Shown piece by piece: positions 14,891-26,800 of a stretch of DNA of 64,000 nucleotides; within the stretch, counting starts at the first letter, position 1; each line of letters begins with the position of its first letter. The stretch is from Cyanophora paradoxa (Eukaryota > Glaucocystophyceae > Cyanophorales > Cyanophoraceae). The notes under the pieces were generated by a model. The model ran no database searches and had not been told where the DNA came from. It worked only from the letters and a program-made list of their open reading frames with translations. The position numbers were made by a program, and so were the translations under genes. The stretch lies in the NCBI GenBank assembly GCA_004431415.1, contig QPMI01000452.1:186001-250000 (forward strand), read 5' to 3'.

Positions 14891-17800
14891 ATGGTTCGCA
14901 TTCGCGCTCCCTCGCACGCGCGCGATGCCCTTCTCACGCGATCCACGCAGGCGGACGAGCCGCCGAGGGCCAGGCCGCCCGCGGCGCCGCTGTTCCCCGC
15001 GTTCGCGGGCGCGGCTCAGCAGGCGCAGCCACCGGCGCCCGCGGGAGGCCTGTTCGCCGCATATGCAACACCTACCACGTCTACGACTGCGGCCCCGACC
15101 GGTGAGCCCGATCCCGGGCGACCTGTCGCGAAGTAGTTGTGGCCGGCTCTCGCGAGCCATCGCGCCACGATCCCGCCACAAGCACTGCCTGACGCGATCC
15201 CGCGTTCATCGCGCACTCCTGCAGGCGCGGGTTGGCTGCGTGCTTCGAGCTACGTGCCGCCCCCGGAGCAGCCCAGCTCATCGGAGCGGGCCTCCCGCTA
15301 CGTCGTTGAGGATGCGGAGCTGCCGGCACCTGCGCCGCTCTCGGCACTCGCGGTGGTCGGCGGAGGCGGGAAGATTCTGGAGGGGCTGGACGAGGACGAC
15401 CCGGTCGTGCAGCTGGCCAAGATCCGCGCCCGCAAGGCGCTGGCGCTCGAGCGGCAGCAGCCGCAGCGCCGCGCGCCGGAAGAGTACGCGCTGGTCGACA
15501 GCGAGGGGGAGGAGGTGGACGACATGACGGGCCCCGCCGGCGACTCGCTGCCCGTGCTGGCCGAGGACCAGCGCGGCTGGGAGCGGGCCCTCGTGGAGGA
15601 GCGCGTCCGGCGCGACCGGGAGAAGGCGCGGCAGCGGCGGAAGGAGCGCAAGCGCGAGAAGAAGCGGCGCAAGAAGGAGAAGGAGCGGTCGGACACGGGC
15701 TCGGCCGCCGGCACCGACCGCGAGGAGGGCGCCGGCGGGACGGACCGCGAGCAGGGCGCGGCCGGCGACGAGGAGAAGAGGAAGAAGGACAAGGAGAAGA
15801 AGAAAAGGAAGAAGAAGAAGTCGCGCAAGAGCTCCTCGTCCTCCTCCTCCTCGTCCTCCGAGGGCGAGAAGGGCAAGGCCCGCCCCAAGCGCGAGCTGGC
15901 GCTCGCCATGCGCCCCGCGGAGCCCCCGCCCGCCGGTGCGCCCGCTCCGGGCCCGTCCCGGCGCCTCTGCTTGCTCCTCCGCCCTCCTGACAGGCCCCGG
16001 CGCGCAGAGGGCAAGTTCACGCTCGAGGCCAAGCCCGACCCGAACAACCTGGCGTACGAGTCGCTCTACAGACTGGACGTACCCGGCTACAAGGTCCAGC
16101 GGGGGTACCAGCTCTTCCAGAAGAAGGGCGGCCCGGAGGAGCTGGCCGGCGGCGAGGCGGCCGAGCGGCGGCGCGTGTGGAGCCGCCGCCGTGGCGGCTT
16201 CGAAGACGTCATAGAGGTCGAGCGCGGCGGCGGAGGCGGGGGTACGCGCTACTTCGAGCAATCCGTGCAGGACAAGGTGCGGGGCCGCTCCCGTGCGTAC
16301 CCCCAGCAGAGGGCGCCGCTCACATGTCTGGGCAGGCGGAGCGGGGCAAGGACCGCGTTGTGGACATGAGCAGGCAGGCCCTCATCGCCAAGGGCCTGGG
16401 CCCGGCTCTCGCGGGAACAAAGGTGCCGGCGCCCGCGGCTCCTGCCCCTTCCCGCCTCTGATGTGGCGCGCCGAGCAGACGCGCCGGAAGATCCAGGAGT
16501 TCATTCCCCTCGAGGTACGTCTTACCCCCCATCGTTTCCAGTTATGATGATCCGTACCATTTTAAGTTTTTCACAAATTTTCACTCGAAAATTTTGAGTG
16601 CACTGTTTAGATCATTCTTAGCCCATTTTATTCTTCGGGCTGCCTGGATGCTAGCAGCTGGTTGGAAACGGTGGGCAGACTAAATCCGCTATTTACCTGA
16701 TGGGGACCGCGGGCCTTTCCCCGCAGTCCCTAACATTCAGGCGGATACATTATCATTAAATGACTCGATATTTACTATCTTAATGGCTAGGAGCCCATTT
16801 TATTCTTCGGGCTGCCTGGATGCTAGCAGCTGGTTGGAAACGGTGGGCAGACTAAATCCGCTATTTACCTGATGGGGACCGCGGGCCTTTCCCCGCAGTC
16901 CCTAACATTCAGGCGGATACATAATCATCATATGACTCGATATTTACTATCTTAATAGCTAGGAGCCCATTTTATTCTTCGGGCTGCCTGGATGCTAGCA
17001 GCTGGTTGGAAACGGTGGGCAGACTAAATCCGCTATTTACCTGATGGGGGCCGCGGGCCTTTCCCTGCGGTCCTCAACATTCAGGCGGTTACATCATTAT
17101 ATCTCTAATCTGTGAAGTGTTTAGAGCCCATTTTATTCTTCGGGCTGCCTGGATGCTAGCAGCTGGTTGGAAACGGTGGGCAGACTAAATCCGCTATTTA
17201 CCTGATGGGGGTCGCGGGCCTTTCCCTGCGGTCCCCAACATTCAGGCGGATACATCCCTCGCCTTCCTTCCTTCCTTCCTTCCCTCCTTCCTTCCTTTCT
17301 TGCCTGCCGCGGCCTCGCGAACGGGGCTCACGCGCCGCGCGCTCGCTTGCTCGCAGGTGATCGCGGAGCTCGACACGGTCGGCTCGAAGTGGGACAAGAA
17401 GAAGGAGGAGGCCAAGGCCATGCGCGAGAAGGAGCAGGTGCCCGCCCCGCACCCTCCGCGCGCCCGTCCCGTCGATCTCCTTCTGAGCGGCGGTCGAATC
17501 TGGCAGGAGCGGCAGCGGGCGATGGAGGCGAAGAAGGGTGCGGCCGAGCTCCAGGAGGAGGCCGAGCGCCTCGCCGTCTTCGAGGTGCGCCGCCCTCGGC
17601 CCCGCGTTGCGGCATGGGTGGGTGGGGTTTCGAGGGCATAAAATTTCTTTTTGGGCTCCGAGTTGCGCGTTTTGGGTGTTTTTCCGATGGTGATTCTGCC
17701 ATCTTCTTCGCACATTGGATAGTGTTTCGTGTTTTTGCTCTTTCTTGCTTCTGCTTTTTACCGCTTCTCTGCCACGGATGCGGCCCGATAGCTTCGGCGT

Positions 17801-20800
17801 GATGGGGCCCAATCTGTCCAGTGAGTCGCGGAGAGTGACCTTTCGGGGTTTGTCGCTATAGGAATCGGCGGGCGATTCTTGCTTTTGGTTCGCCTCTCGA
17901 GTCGACCAGTGACGACATTTCCGCAAACCATCTATCGTATTTCGATCTTTCTTGCTTCTGCTTTTTACCGCTTCTCTGCCACGGATGCGGCCCGATAGCT
18001 TCGGCGTGATGGGGCCCAATCTGTCCAGTGAGTCGCGGAGAGTGACCTTTCGGGGTTTGTCGCTATAGGAATCGGCGGGCGATTCTTGCTTTTGGTTCGC
18101 CTCTCGAGTCGACCAGTGACGACATTTCCGCAAACCATCTATCGTATTTCGATCTTTCTTGCTTCTGCTTTTTACCGCTTCTCTGCCACGGATGCGGCCC
18201 GATAGCTTCGGCGTGATGGGGCCCAATCTGTCCAGTGAGTCGCGGAGAGTGACCTTTCGGGGTTTGTCGCTATAGGAATCGGCGGGCGATTCTTGCCTTT
18301 GGTTCGCCTCTCGAGTCGACCAGTGACGACATTTTCGCAGAACATTTATCGCATGTTACTCTTTCTTGCTTCTGCTTTTTACCGCTTCTCTGCCACGGAT
18401 GCGGCCCGATAGCTTCGGCGTGATGGGGCCCAATCTGTCCAGTGAGTCGCGGAGAGTGACCTTTCGGGGTTTGTCGCTATAGGAATCGGCGGGCGATTCT
18501 TGCCTTTGGTTCGCCTCTCGAGTCGACCAGTGACGACATTTTCGCAAACCATCTATCGTATTTCGATCTTTCTTGCTTCTGCTTTTTACCGCTTCTCTGC
18601 CACGGATGCGGCCCGATAGCTTCGGCGTGATGGGGCCCAATCTGTCCAGTGAGTCGCGGAGAGTGACCTTTCGGGGTTTGTCGCTATAGGAATCGGCGGG
18701 CGATTCTTGCCTTTGGTTCGCCTCTCGAGTCGACCAGTGACGACATTTTCGCAGAACATTTATCGCATGTTACTCTTTCTTGCTTCTGCTTTTTACCGCT
18801 TCTCTGCCACGGATGCGGCCCGATAGCTTCGGCGTGATGGGGCCCAATCTGTCCAGTGAGTCGCGGAGAGTGACCTTTCGGGGTTTGTCGCTATAGGAAT
18901 CGGCGGGCGATTCTTGCTTTTGGTTCGCCTCTCGAGTCGACCAGTGACGACATTTTTACATTGAATTTAGTAGCGTAATCTTTTGACAGAGAATCCGTTG
19001 GATCTCCTCGTTTATCACCGCTCATTTACCAGTCGTCTTCAGCACCCTCGGGCTGCTATGAGAGATGATTTAATGGCTCGAGCGGATATCTCTCGTCTGT
19101 TTTCGAATTGCCTGCTTCCCACGTAGCGGGTCGTTCAGTTCTTGGACGGAACATACCCACGTGCTCCTAAGCGCCAATAAATTTTACCCTTCATTAGCGC
19201 TCATTTACCAGTCGTCTTCAGCACCCTCGGGCTGCTATGAGAGATGATTTAATGGCTCGAGCGGATATCTCTCGTCTGTTTTCGAATTGCCTGCTTCCCA
19301 CGTAGCGGGTCGTTCAGTTCTTGGACGGAACATACCCACGTGCTCCTAAGCGCCAATAAATTTTACCCTTCATTAGCGCTCATTTACCAGTCGTCTTCAG
19401 CACCCTAGGGCTGCTATGAGAGATGATTTAATGGCTCGAGCGGATATCTCTCGTCTGTTTTCGAATTGCCTGCTTCCCACGTAGCGGGTCGTTCAGTTCT
19501 TGGACGGAACATACCCGCATTCCCTCTAAGCGCTAAGAAGTCTAGGCCGGTCTCTTCTGCTCCCTCTGCGGGCGGCGCCCTGACGGGGGCGCGGCAGGGG
19601 GAGACGACGGAGGACTACCTCATGCGGCGGACGCGCGAGATGAACCGGCACCTCCAGGCGCGCTCGCTCGCTCCCCCCGCCTCCTCCGCCTCCTCCTCGC
19701 GCCCCGCCGCTGACGGCCGCCCGCAGGCGAACCCGCGGGACGAGGATGCCTGGCTGGCCTTTGCCGAGTTCCAGGTGCGAGCGGGCGGGCAGGGCAGTGA
19801 AATGGCAGCCGGCGCGCGCCCGACGCCCGAGGCCGCCGGCAGGACGAGTTCGGGCGGCTGGACGCGGGGGCGCGGGGCCGGCGGCGGGGCCGGGCGGGGG
19901 CGCCCTCGGCGGCGCTCTCGATGGCGGTCGTGGAGAAGAAGATGGCCGTCCTGGAGCGGGCCGTCCAGGTGCCCCTGCAGCCCGTCCGTCTCGGCCGAGC
20001 CGCCTGTTCGGCTGACGCCCGGGCGGCGCGCAGCTGAACCCCGGGAGCGCGAAGCTCGTGCGTGCCTACCTCGCCTTCATGTCCCTCTACGCCGACCCCG
20101 ACAAGGCCCGCCCCGCCCGCCCGCCCGCCCTTCCGCTTCGTCTGACCCGCCGCCCCCCACCCGAGCAGGTCGGGTTCCTCTGGGAGACCGTGCGCCCCGT
20201 CCCCCCTCCCGCGACTCCCTCTACCCCCCCTCCCCTCCCCCGGGGCTCACGTACCCGCCCTCCTCCAGGCGGTGGAGGAGCACCCGGAGAGCGCTCAGAT
20301 GTGGCGCGACTTCATCGAGCACCAGGCGCGCCCTCCCTCCCCTTCCTCCCCCGCGCCTCCGCTCTCTGACGCCCGCCCGCGCCGCAGATGACCGACTTTG
20401 CGAACCTGTCGATCACGAAGCTGCGGGGCCTCCTCGCCCGCGCCGCCCAGGCCCGCCCCGCCTCCCGCCAGGCCCCTCCACCCCCTCGATTCCAGCCTGA
20501 GGCCCCGCTCGGCGAGCAGGCGCTGAGCAAGCACCGGGACGCGCTGCTGGAGGAGGGCCCCGGCAACGCCAAGGCCCGCCCCCCTCCGCTCGCACCGTCG
20601 GAGGCCGCGCGCCCGCCGCTCACTCGGCGCGGCGCAGGCGGCGCGGGAGGCGGAGGCGGGCGCGCTCGAGTTCCTCGCCCGCGCCGTCGCCCTCGAGTGC
20701 CACGCCGGCTACCTCGAGCGCGCCCTCGCCGTCCTCCAGGCACGCCGTACCCCCCCGCCAGCTCTTCCCCTCCACACACAAACTGACGCTCTGCGTGCTC

Positions 20801-23800
20801 CGCAGGCGCTCGTCGAGTTCAACTGCTTCTGCCCCGAGTGGCTCGCCAAGAAGGGCCTCGCGCCCCAGCTCGCCTACTTCGAGGTCCGCGCTCGATTCCG
20901 GCGGGGCCCGTTTCCACCTTCGACTGAAATTCCGGCGCAGGCGTTCTGGGAGTCGGGCGTACCCCGCGTGGGCGAGAAGGGCGCCGAGGGCTGGGACAAG
21001 TGGCTCGAGGCGAACCGCGACCGGCTCGACATGGAGGCCATGGTTCGAATCCCCGCGGTTCCCTTTTCGATTCCGCTGCTCTGACGCGCGGCCGCCCCTT
21101 CAGGTCAAGCGCCTCCAGGAGGCCGTGCAGGAGGCGGCCAAGGTGCGCGGCGCCGGGCTCGCCTCCTCCTTCTCGTTCTGTCGCGCCGACGTTCGTTTAC
21201 GCAGCGCGACGCCGAGATGCCGCCCCCCGCGCCCGAGCCGCCGGCCCTCCCGCCCGGCGCCTTTCCCTTCCCGCCCTTCCCGGGCGCCCCGCCCGGCGCT
21301 CCGGGCGAGCCGGGCGCCCAGCCGTTCCAGTACCCCGGCAACTTCGGGTACGGCATCCTGGGCGGTATGGTGGCCCCGCTGCCGTACGGGTACGGCCCGC
21401 CGCAGCAGCAGCAGCAGTACCCCTCGGCCCCCGCGGGCCTCTACGAGCTCTACGTACCCGGGCAGCAGCACCAGCCACAGCCGCCGCCGCAGCAGCAGCC
21501 CGAGGCGCCCTCGAAGCCGGCCTTCCCCGGCGGCCTACCCCCCATCCCGCCCCAGTTCGCCACCGGCTCCAACTCAGTCGCCGTCGCCCCGCGCCAGCGC
21601 GCCCCCGCCCCGGCCCCCGCCCCAGCTCCCCCTCCCGCCCCTTCCTTCCCCGGGGCGTCAGCATCCGCGTTTCCCGCTGCGGTTGGTTACCCATCCGCAC
21701 CCGCGTACCCCCAGCCGCCAATGGCGTACCCCCAGCCGCCAACGGCGTATCCTCAGCCGCCGACGGCGTACCCGCAGCCGCCCACGGCGTACCCTCAGCC
21801 GCCGACGGCCTATCCCCAGCCGCCAACGGCGTACCCTCAGCCGCCCACGGCGTACCCCCAGCCGCCCACGGCGTATTCCCAGCTGCCGACCGGTTATCCC
21901 CAGCCGCCAACGGCGTACCCCCAGTCAACGGCTTTCCCGCAGCCGCCAACCGCTTACCCCCAGCCGCCAACGGCGTACCCCCAGCCGCCCACGGCGTACC
22001 CCTCCGCCGCTTCCTTCGCGCAGGCGAACATGGGCCCGCCGCACGCCCCCCAACCCTCCTTCCAGGCCGCGGGCGCCCCTTCTTTCGCGGCGGCCAACAA
22101 CGGGCCGCCGCACGCCCCGCCCGCGCCCTTCATTCAGCCCCCGTTCGGGGCCCCGCCCCCTCCTCCTCCTCCTCCGCCGCCGCCGCCCCCGCCTCCCATG
22201 CAGGCGTTCGCCCCGCCGCCGCCTCCTCCGCCGCCGCCCGCGGATTCCGGGGAGGACAGCGGGCCGGAGGTGGGCCCGCCGCGGCCGCCGGCGGCCGCCG
22301 GCGCCGCGATGGACGAGGGCGAGGATGGGGAGCCCGACGTGGGCCCGCCGCGCCCGCCGGCCGGCTCCGGCCTCGACAGCGACGAGGAGCGCGAGCTGAA
22401 CCGCGCCGCAGTCTCCGCCCAGCGGGTCCGCCCGCTCCCTCCGCGAGCGCCGCCCTGCGCTGTTCCTGAGGCGGGGCGGGCGCAGGCGGAGGAGGAGCGG
22501 CGGAACGAGGCGCGGAGGGCGGCCAAGGCGAGGGCGAAGGAGGAGGCGGAGCGGCAGCGGCGCGAGGCGGAGATGGAGGAGCGGCGGGGCGGCCGCAGCG
22601 CGAGCAGCGGATCGAGCGGGGGCGAGGCGAGCGACAGCGACGGGTCGGCGGCGGTGCGGCGGCGGCGGCGCTGGCTCGAGCGCAAGCGCCGCAAGGAGCG
22701 GGACGAGCTGGAGGCGGAGATGGAGGCGCGGGCCGAGGCGAAGCGGCAGCGGCTGCGCGATCAGCGCGAGGCCGAGCGGCGCGAGGCGGCCGAGAAGGCC
22801 GCGCAGGCCGCCGACTCGGACGAGTTCGCCTCGGAGGAGGGTCCGCGCCCCCCGCGCTTCCGCCCCGGCTCCCGCTCCGGCTCCTTCGGCTCCGCCTCGT
22901 CTTAGGCGGGGTGGGCGCAGGGGACGAGCGGCCGTCGGACGAGGAGGAGGAGAGCTTCGAGTCGGATCTGGAGGCCGACCTCGCCTCGGTAGACTCGGAG
23001 GAGGACGAGAAGGAAGAGAAGGAGGGCGAGGAGGGCGAGGGCAAGGAGGGCGGCCCCCGCTGGCGCCTCACCCGCCGCGCCGAGCGCCGCAGGCGCCGCC
23101 GCCTCCGCAAGCAGGCCGAGGTGCGCCCGCCCCGCCGCCCGCCGCGCGCGCCTCGGACAACCGCCGACCAACGCTGACCAGCGTTCGCTCGCTCCTGCGC
23201 GCAGCGGCAGAAGGAGGACAAGAGCGTGTTCGAGGGGTGGCTCGCCCTCGAGGCGGAGCGCGAGCGGGAGTGGGGCTGGCGCCCCGCCCGCAAGCCGGCC
23301 CCCAAGGAGGAGCGGTCCGAGGAGACCAAGGGCGAGGAGGGCGAGGGCGAGGGCGAGGGGGCGCTGGACATGGAGGCGGTGCGAGGGGAGCTGGACCCCG
23401 AGGCCGTCGCCGCCTTCGAGGACGTCGCCCCTTTCCTCGTCCGGTCCGCGCCTTTCGCTTCGCCCCGCTTCGCCCCGCTTCGTTTCGTTTCGTTTCGTTT
23501 CGTTTCGAACCCGCCTTTACTCGGTGGCGCTGCGGAGGCGGCTCCGGCCGTCCTCGCTCGCGCGTCGCCTGTATAAGGTGGGGAGAGTGACCCGGGCACA
23601 TATTGCCGTGATAGCAGCCGCCTAGCCTGCTTCCGTGGCAGTCGTCTGTCCAGACATCCGCCTGTTTCGCCTTCCGCCCTCTCCGCTCCGCACCCGTTTC
23701 ACTGCTCTGCGTCCGGAAGCACAAACCCGCCCCCTTCGTCTCACGCCGAGCGCGGCAGGTTCACGCAGTTGGACCTGCGGGAGGAGCTCATTGCGCGCCT

Positions 23801-26800
23801 GCTCTCCTTCCTCGGCGTCGTGGGCTCGGGTCCGGCCGCCGCGCCCGTGGGCCCCCGCCGCTGCAGCAACGACCCCGAGTGCATCGATATCGCCGTGCGC
23901 CCGCCCCCGCCCGTCCTTCCTGCCGTCGAGCACGGAGAGCTCAGGCCGCACCGCAGGGCGCCCTGTTCCGCGAGGGCCTCGAGACCGAAGAGCCGCCGCG
24001 GGCCGCGCCCCAGCTCGAGGCCGGCAAGGCCGGTGCCGGCGGCGAGGGCGGGGCCGACGCCGGGGCGGCGGACAACAAGGCGGGCGAGGAGGAGGCCGAG
24101 GACCCCTTCGGCTTCAAGATCGGGGCCGAGGCGGAGCGCAGGGAGCGGGAGCAGAAGGAGCGGGAGGAGCGCGAGGTGCGCTCCCCGTCCCGTGTCCCCG
24201 CTCCCCTTTTCTCGGCCCGCTTTCGCCATTTCTGCGTCGTTCTCGCCCCCATTTTGTTGGGCGGCGCTGCGGAGGCGGCTCCGGCCGTCCTCAATCGCGC
24301 GTCGCCTGTATAAGGTGGGGAGATTGACCCGGGCATATATTGCCGTGATAGCAGCATCCTAGCCTGCTTCCGTGGCAGTCGTCTGTCCAAACATCCGCTG
24401 TCTTTAGTCATTGCTGGGACATCAGTCCTCGTTCTTTTTTTGCTAGCGGGCCCAAGTTGCGTCCTGCCCCTCGATGAGTGGGGGCCGGTCTTCTTGGGTA
24501 TGGGCCCAGAGTGTTCGGCCACGCTTTACCGCTGCGCGCTGCTACGGTGCGCGTCGCGGCACTAGTTGGTCACACACACAATCTTCTTGCCGTTTCGGCC
24601 TAGCTCCCTCTCCTGGCTCGCCGCTTCTGGGGCGAGCCGCGCGGGGCCGGGCCGAGAGTGGAAGGCTGCTAATTACCTCCGCGCGGTTGTGCCGTTCTGG
24701 CCGCTCCATGCGCGCGGCGGCAGTCGCGGACCACACATCTTTCTTTTCCATCCCCTCCTCTCTCCTTTCCGCGCGCGCGCCTCGCGGCGACCCGCGCCCG
24801 GGGCTGACCGCCGCGCCGGCAGCGACGGGAGGAGGCGCAGGGGGCCGAGGTCCCGGCTTCCCGCCTCCACACCCCCGCCCTCCTCTGGCCCCTCTACGAC
24901 CCCCTCTCCCTCGCGCCCGTACCCCCCCAGTCCCTCTTCGGGTCCGCCAACCCCTGGTCCCCCGCCGTCCTCCTCGCCGGAGAGGAGAACGCCCCCAAGG
25001 CGAGCGAGCGTACCCCCGCGTCCCCCCGCGTGCCCCCCCTGACCTCTCCGGCAGGCCGCGGAGAGCCGCGCGGGGCGGTGGGAGTCGGCGGCGCTCGCCC
25101 TCGAGTCGGCGATCCGCACGCACCCAGCCAACCCCGCCTTCCTCTCCGCGTGCGCCGTAACCCCCCCCCCCCCCCCCCGGCGCCCGTACCCCCGGCCCGT
25201 GACGCCCGCGCCTCGCGCAGGTACCTGGAGCACGTCATGGCGCGCCCGCCGGGGGCCGAGCTGCCGCCGGGGGCAAAGGAGGCGGCGGCAGCCGGGGCGG
25301 ACCCGAAGAAGGCGGCGGGGGCGGGCCCGCCGGGGGTCGAGGAGGCGAGGGCCGTCGCCAAGGGACTCCTCAAGCGCCACCGCGCCGAGATCCTCCTCTA
25401 CCACGGTACCCTCCTTCCCCCCTCTCTGTACCCCCCGGCCCCTTCGTCGCTGACTTGGGCGGCGCGCCTCTCGGCAGTGTACGCGCGGCTGGAGGCGCTG
25501 ATCGGGAGCGCGGGGGAGGCGAAGCGGGTGTACGAGGCGGCGCTGGGGCTCTGCGCGCAGCTGCCCCCGGCGCAGCGCAAGCACGCCCCGCTCCTCGCCC
25601 GCGCCCTCGTCGAGCTCGAGCTCGGCGCCTCCGCCCCGGCCCCGGCCCCGGCCCCGGCCCCGGCCGCCCCGCGCTCCTCCTCCAAGAGCCTCTCGGCGGG
25701 CCAGCGCAACGCGGCGCTGCACGCGCTCGCGGCGGCGCCCTTCGCGGCGGACGGGGAGAAGTACGCGCCGCTCCCCGCGGGGGCGCGCCAGGGCCAGCGC
25801 AACCCGGCGGCGCCCGGCGGCGAGTGGGTCCCTGCCACGCGCCTCCTGCGCGCCCGCATCGCCTACGACCAGCGCGTCTCGGACCTCCTCGCGGCCCGCA
25901 AGAAGGAGGCGGCCGCGAGGGCCCCGCGGACGTACTGGGGCGAGGCTGGAGAGCTCGCGGCCGGGGGCGGGGCGCTGGCGAGCCTCGCGGCGTGCTACGG
26001 GTACATGCTCTTCCTCACCGAGGGCCTCGACGCCGCCTGCGCCTTCTACGAGGCGACCCTCGCCGCCCTCGCCCCGCCCCCCGTGCGCCCCTCTGCTCGC
26101 CCCCGCCCTTCCTCCTCGTCCGCCGCGCTGAGGCGGCACGGGCGCAGGCGGAGGAGGCGCGGGCCGGGTCGCTGGCGCCGCCGGCGCGGGAGCTGCCGCG
26201 GGGGCCGGCCGGCCTCGAGCTGGAGTCCCTCCACGTCTGGTACCCCGCGCCCCGCCCCTCCCTCCCTCGCCGGCCTCGGCCGGGCCTGACCCGCCCGGCA
26301 GCTACGCAAAGCTGCTGGTGTGGGCGGCGGAGGCGGCGCCGCCGGTGGCCCCCGCCCGCTTGCGCCGCGCCCTTGAGGCCGCCCTCGCCCTCTTCCCCTC
26401 GTCCGCCCCGCCCCGCCCCGCCCCGCCCCGGCCCCGTCTCCGCCCGCCTCCCCCTTTCTCACCCCGCACTCGCGCCCCCGCAGGAACGCCCTCTTCCTCT
26501 CGCTGTGAGCGCCCTCCCCGCCCCCCCCTCCCTCCCCCCCTCGCTGACCCCGCCCCGCCCCGCCCCGCGCGCGCGCAGCTACTGCGAGACGGAGGCGCGC
26601 TCGCAGCTCTCGGGCCGCGTCCGGCTCCACTTCGACGTCGCCTGCTCCCGGTGCCCGCCCGCCCCCGCCCGCCCGCTTAGCATAAGATCTCAACAGAGCT
26701 TCGTTGCTGGGACGTGCTGCTAAGAAATGGTTTAGGATATCATAGCTCTCTAACATACATCCCGCTCACCTTGGCCCAGGCCCGACGCGACGGCGGCGGA

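Noticed and set aside
17198-18640. Minus-strand open frames through the 206-bp repeats
   Set aside because: The repeated peptide arises because the repeat unit length keeps one frame open; composition is unlike a protein and the DNA lies in an NRDE2 intron.
16617-19515. Possible CRISPR array
   Set aside because: Units are 160-210 bp and repeated almost whole, without short repeats alternating with unique spacers, and the genome is eukaryotic.
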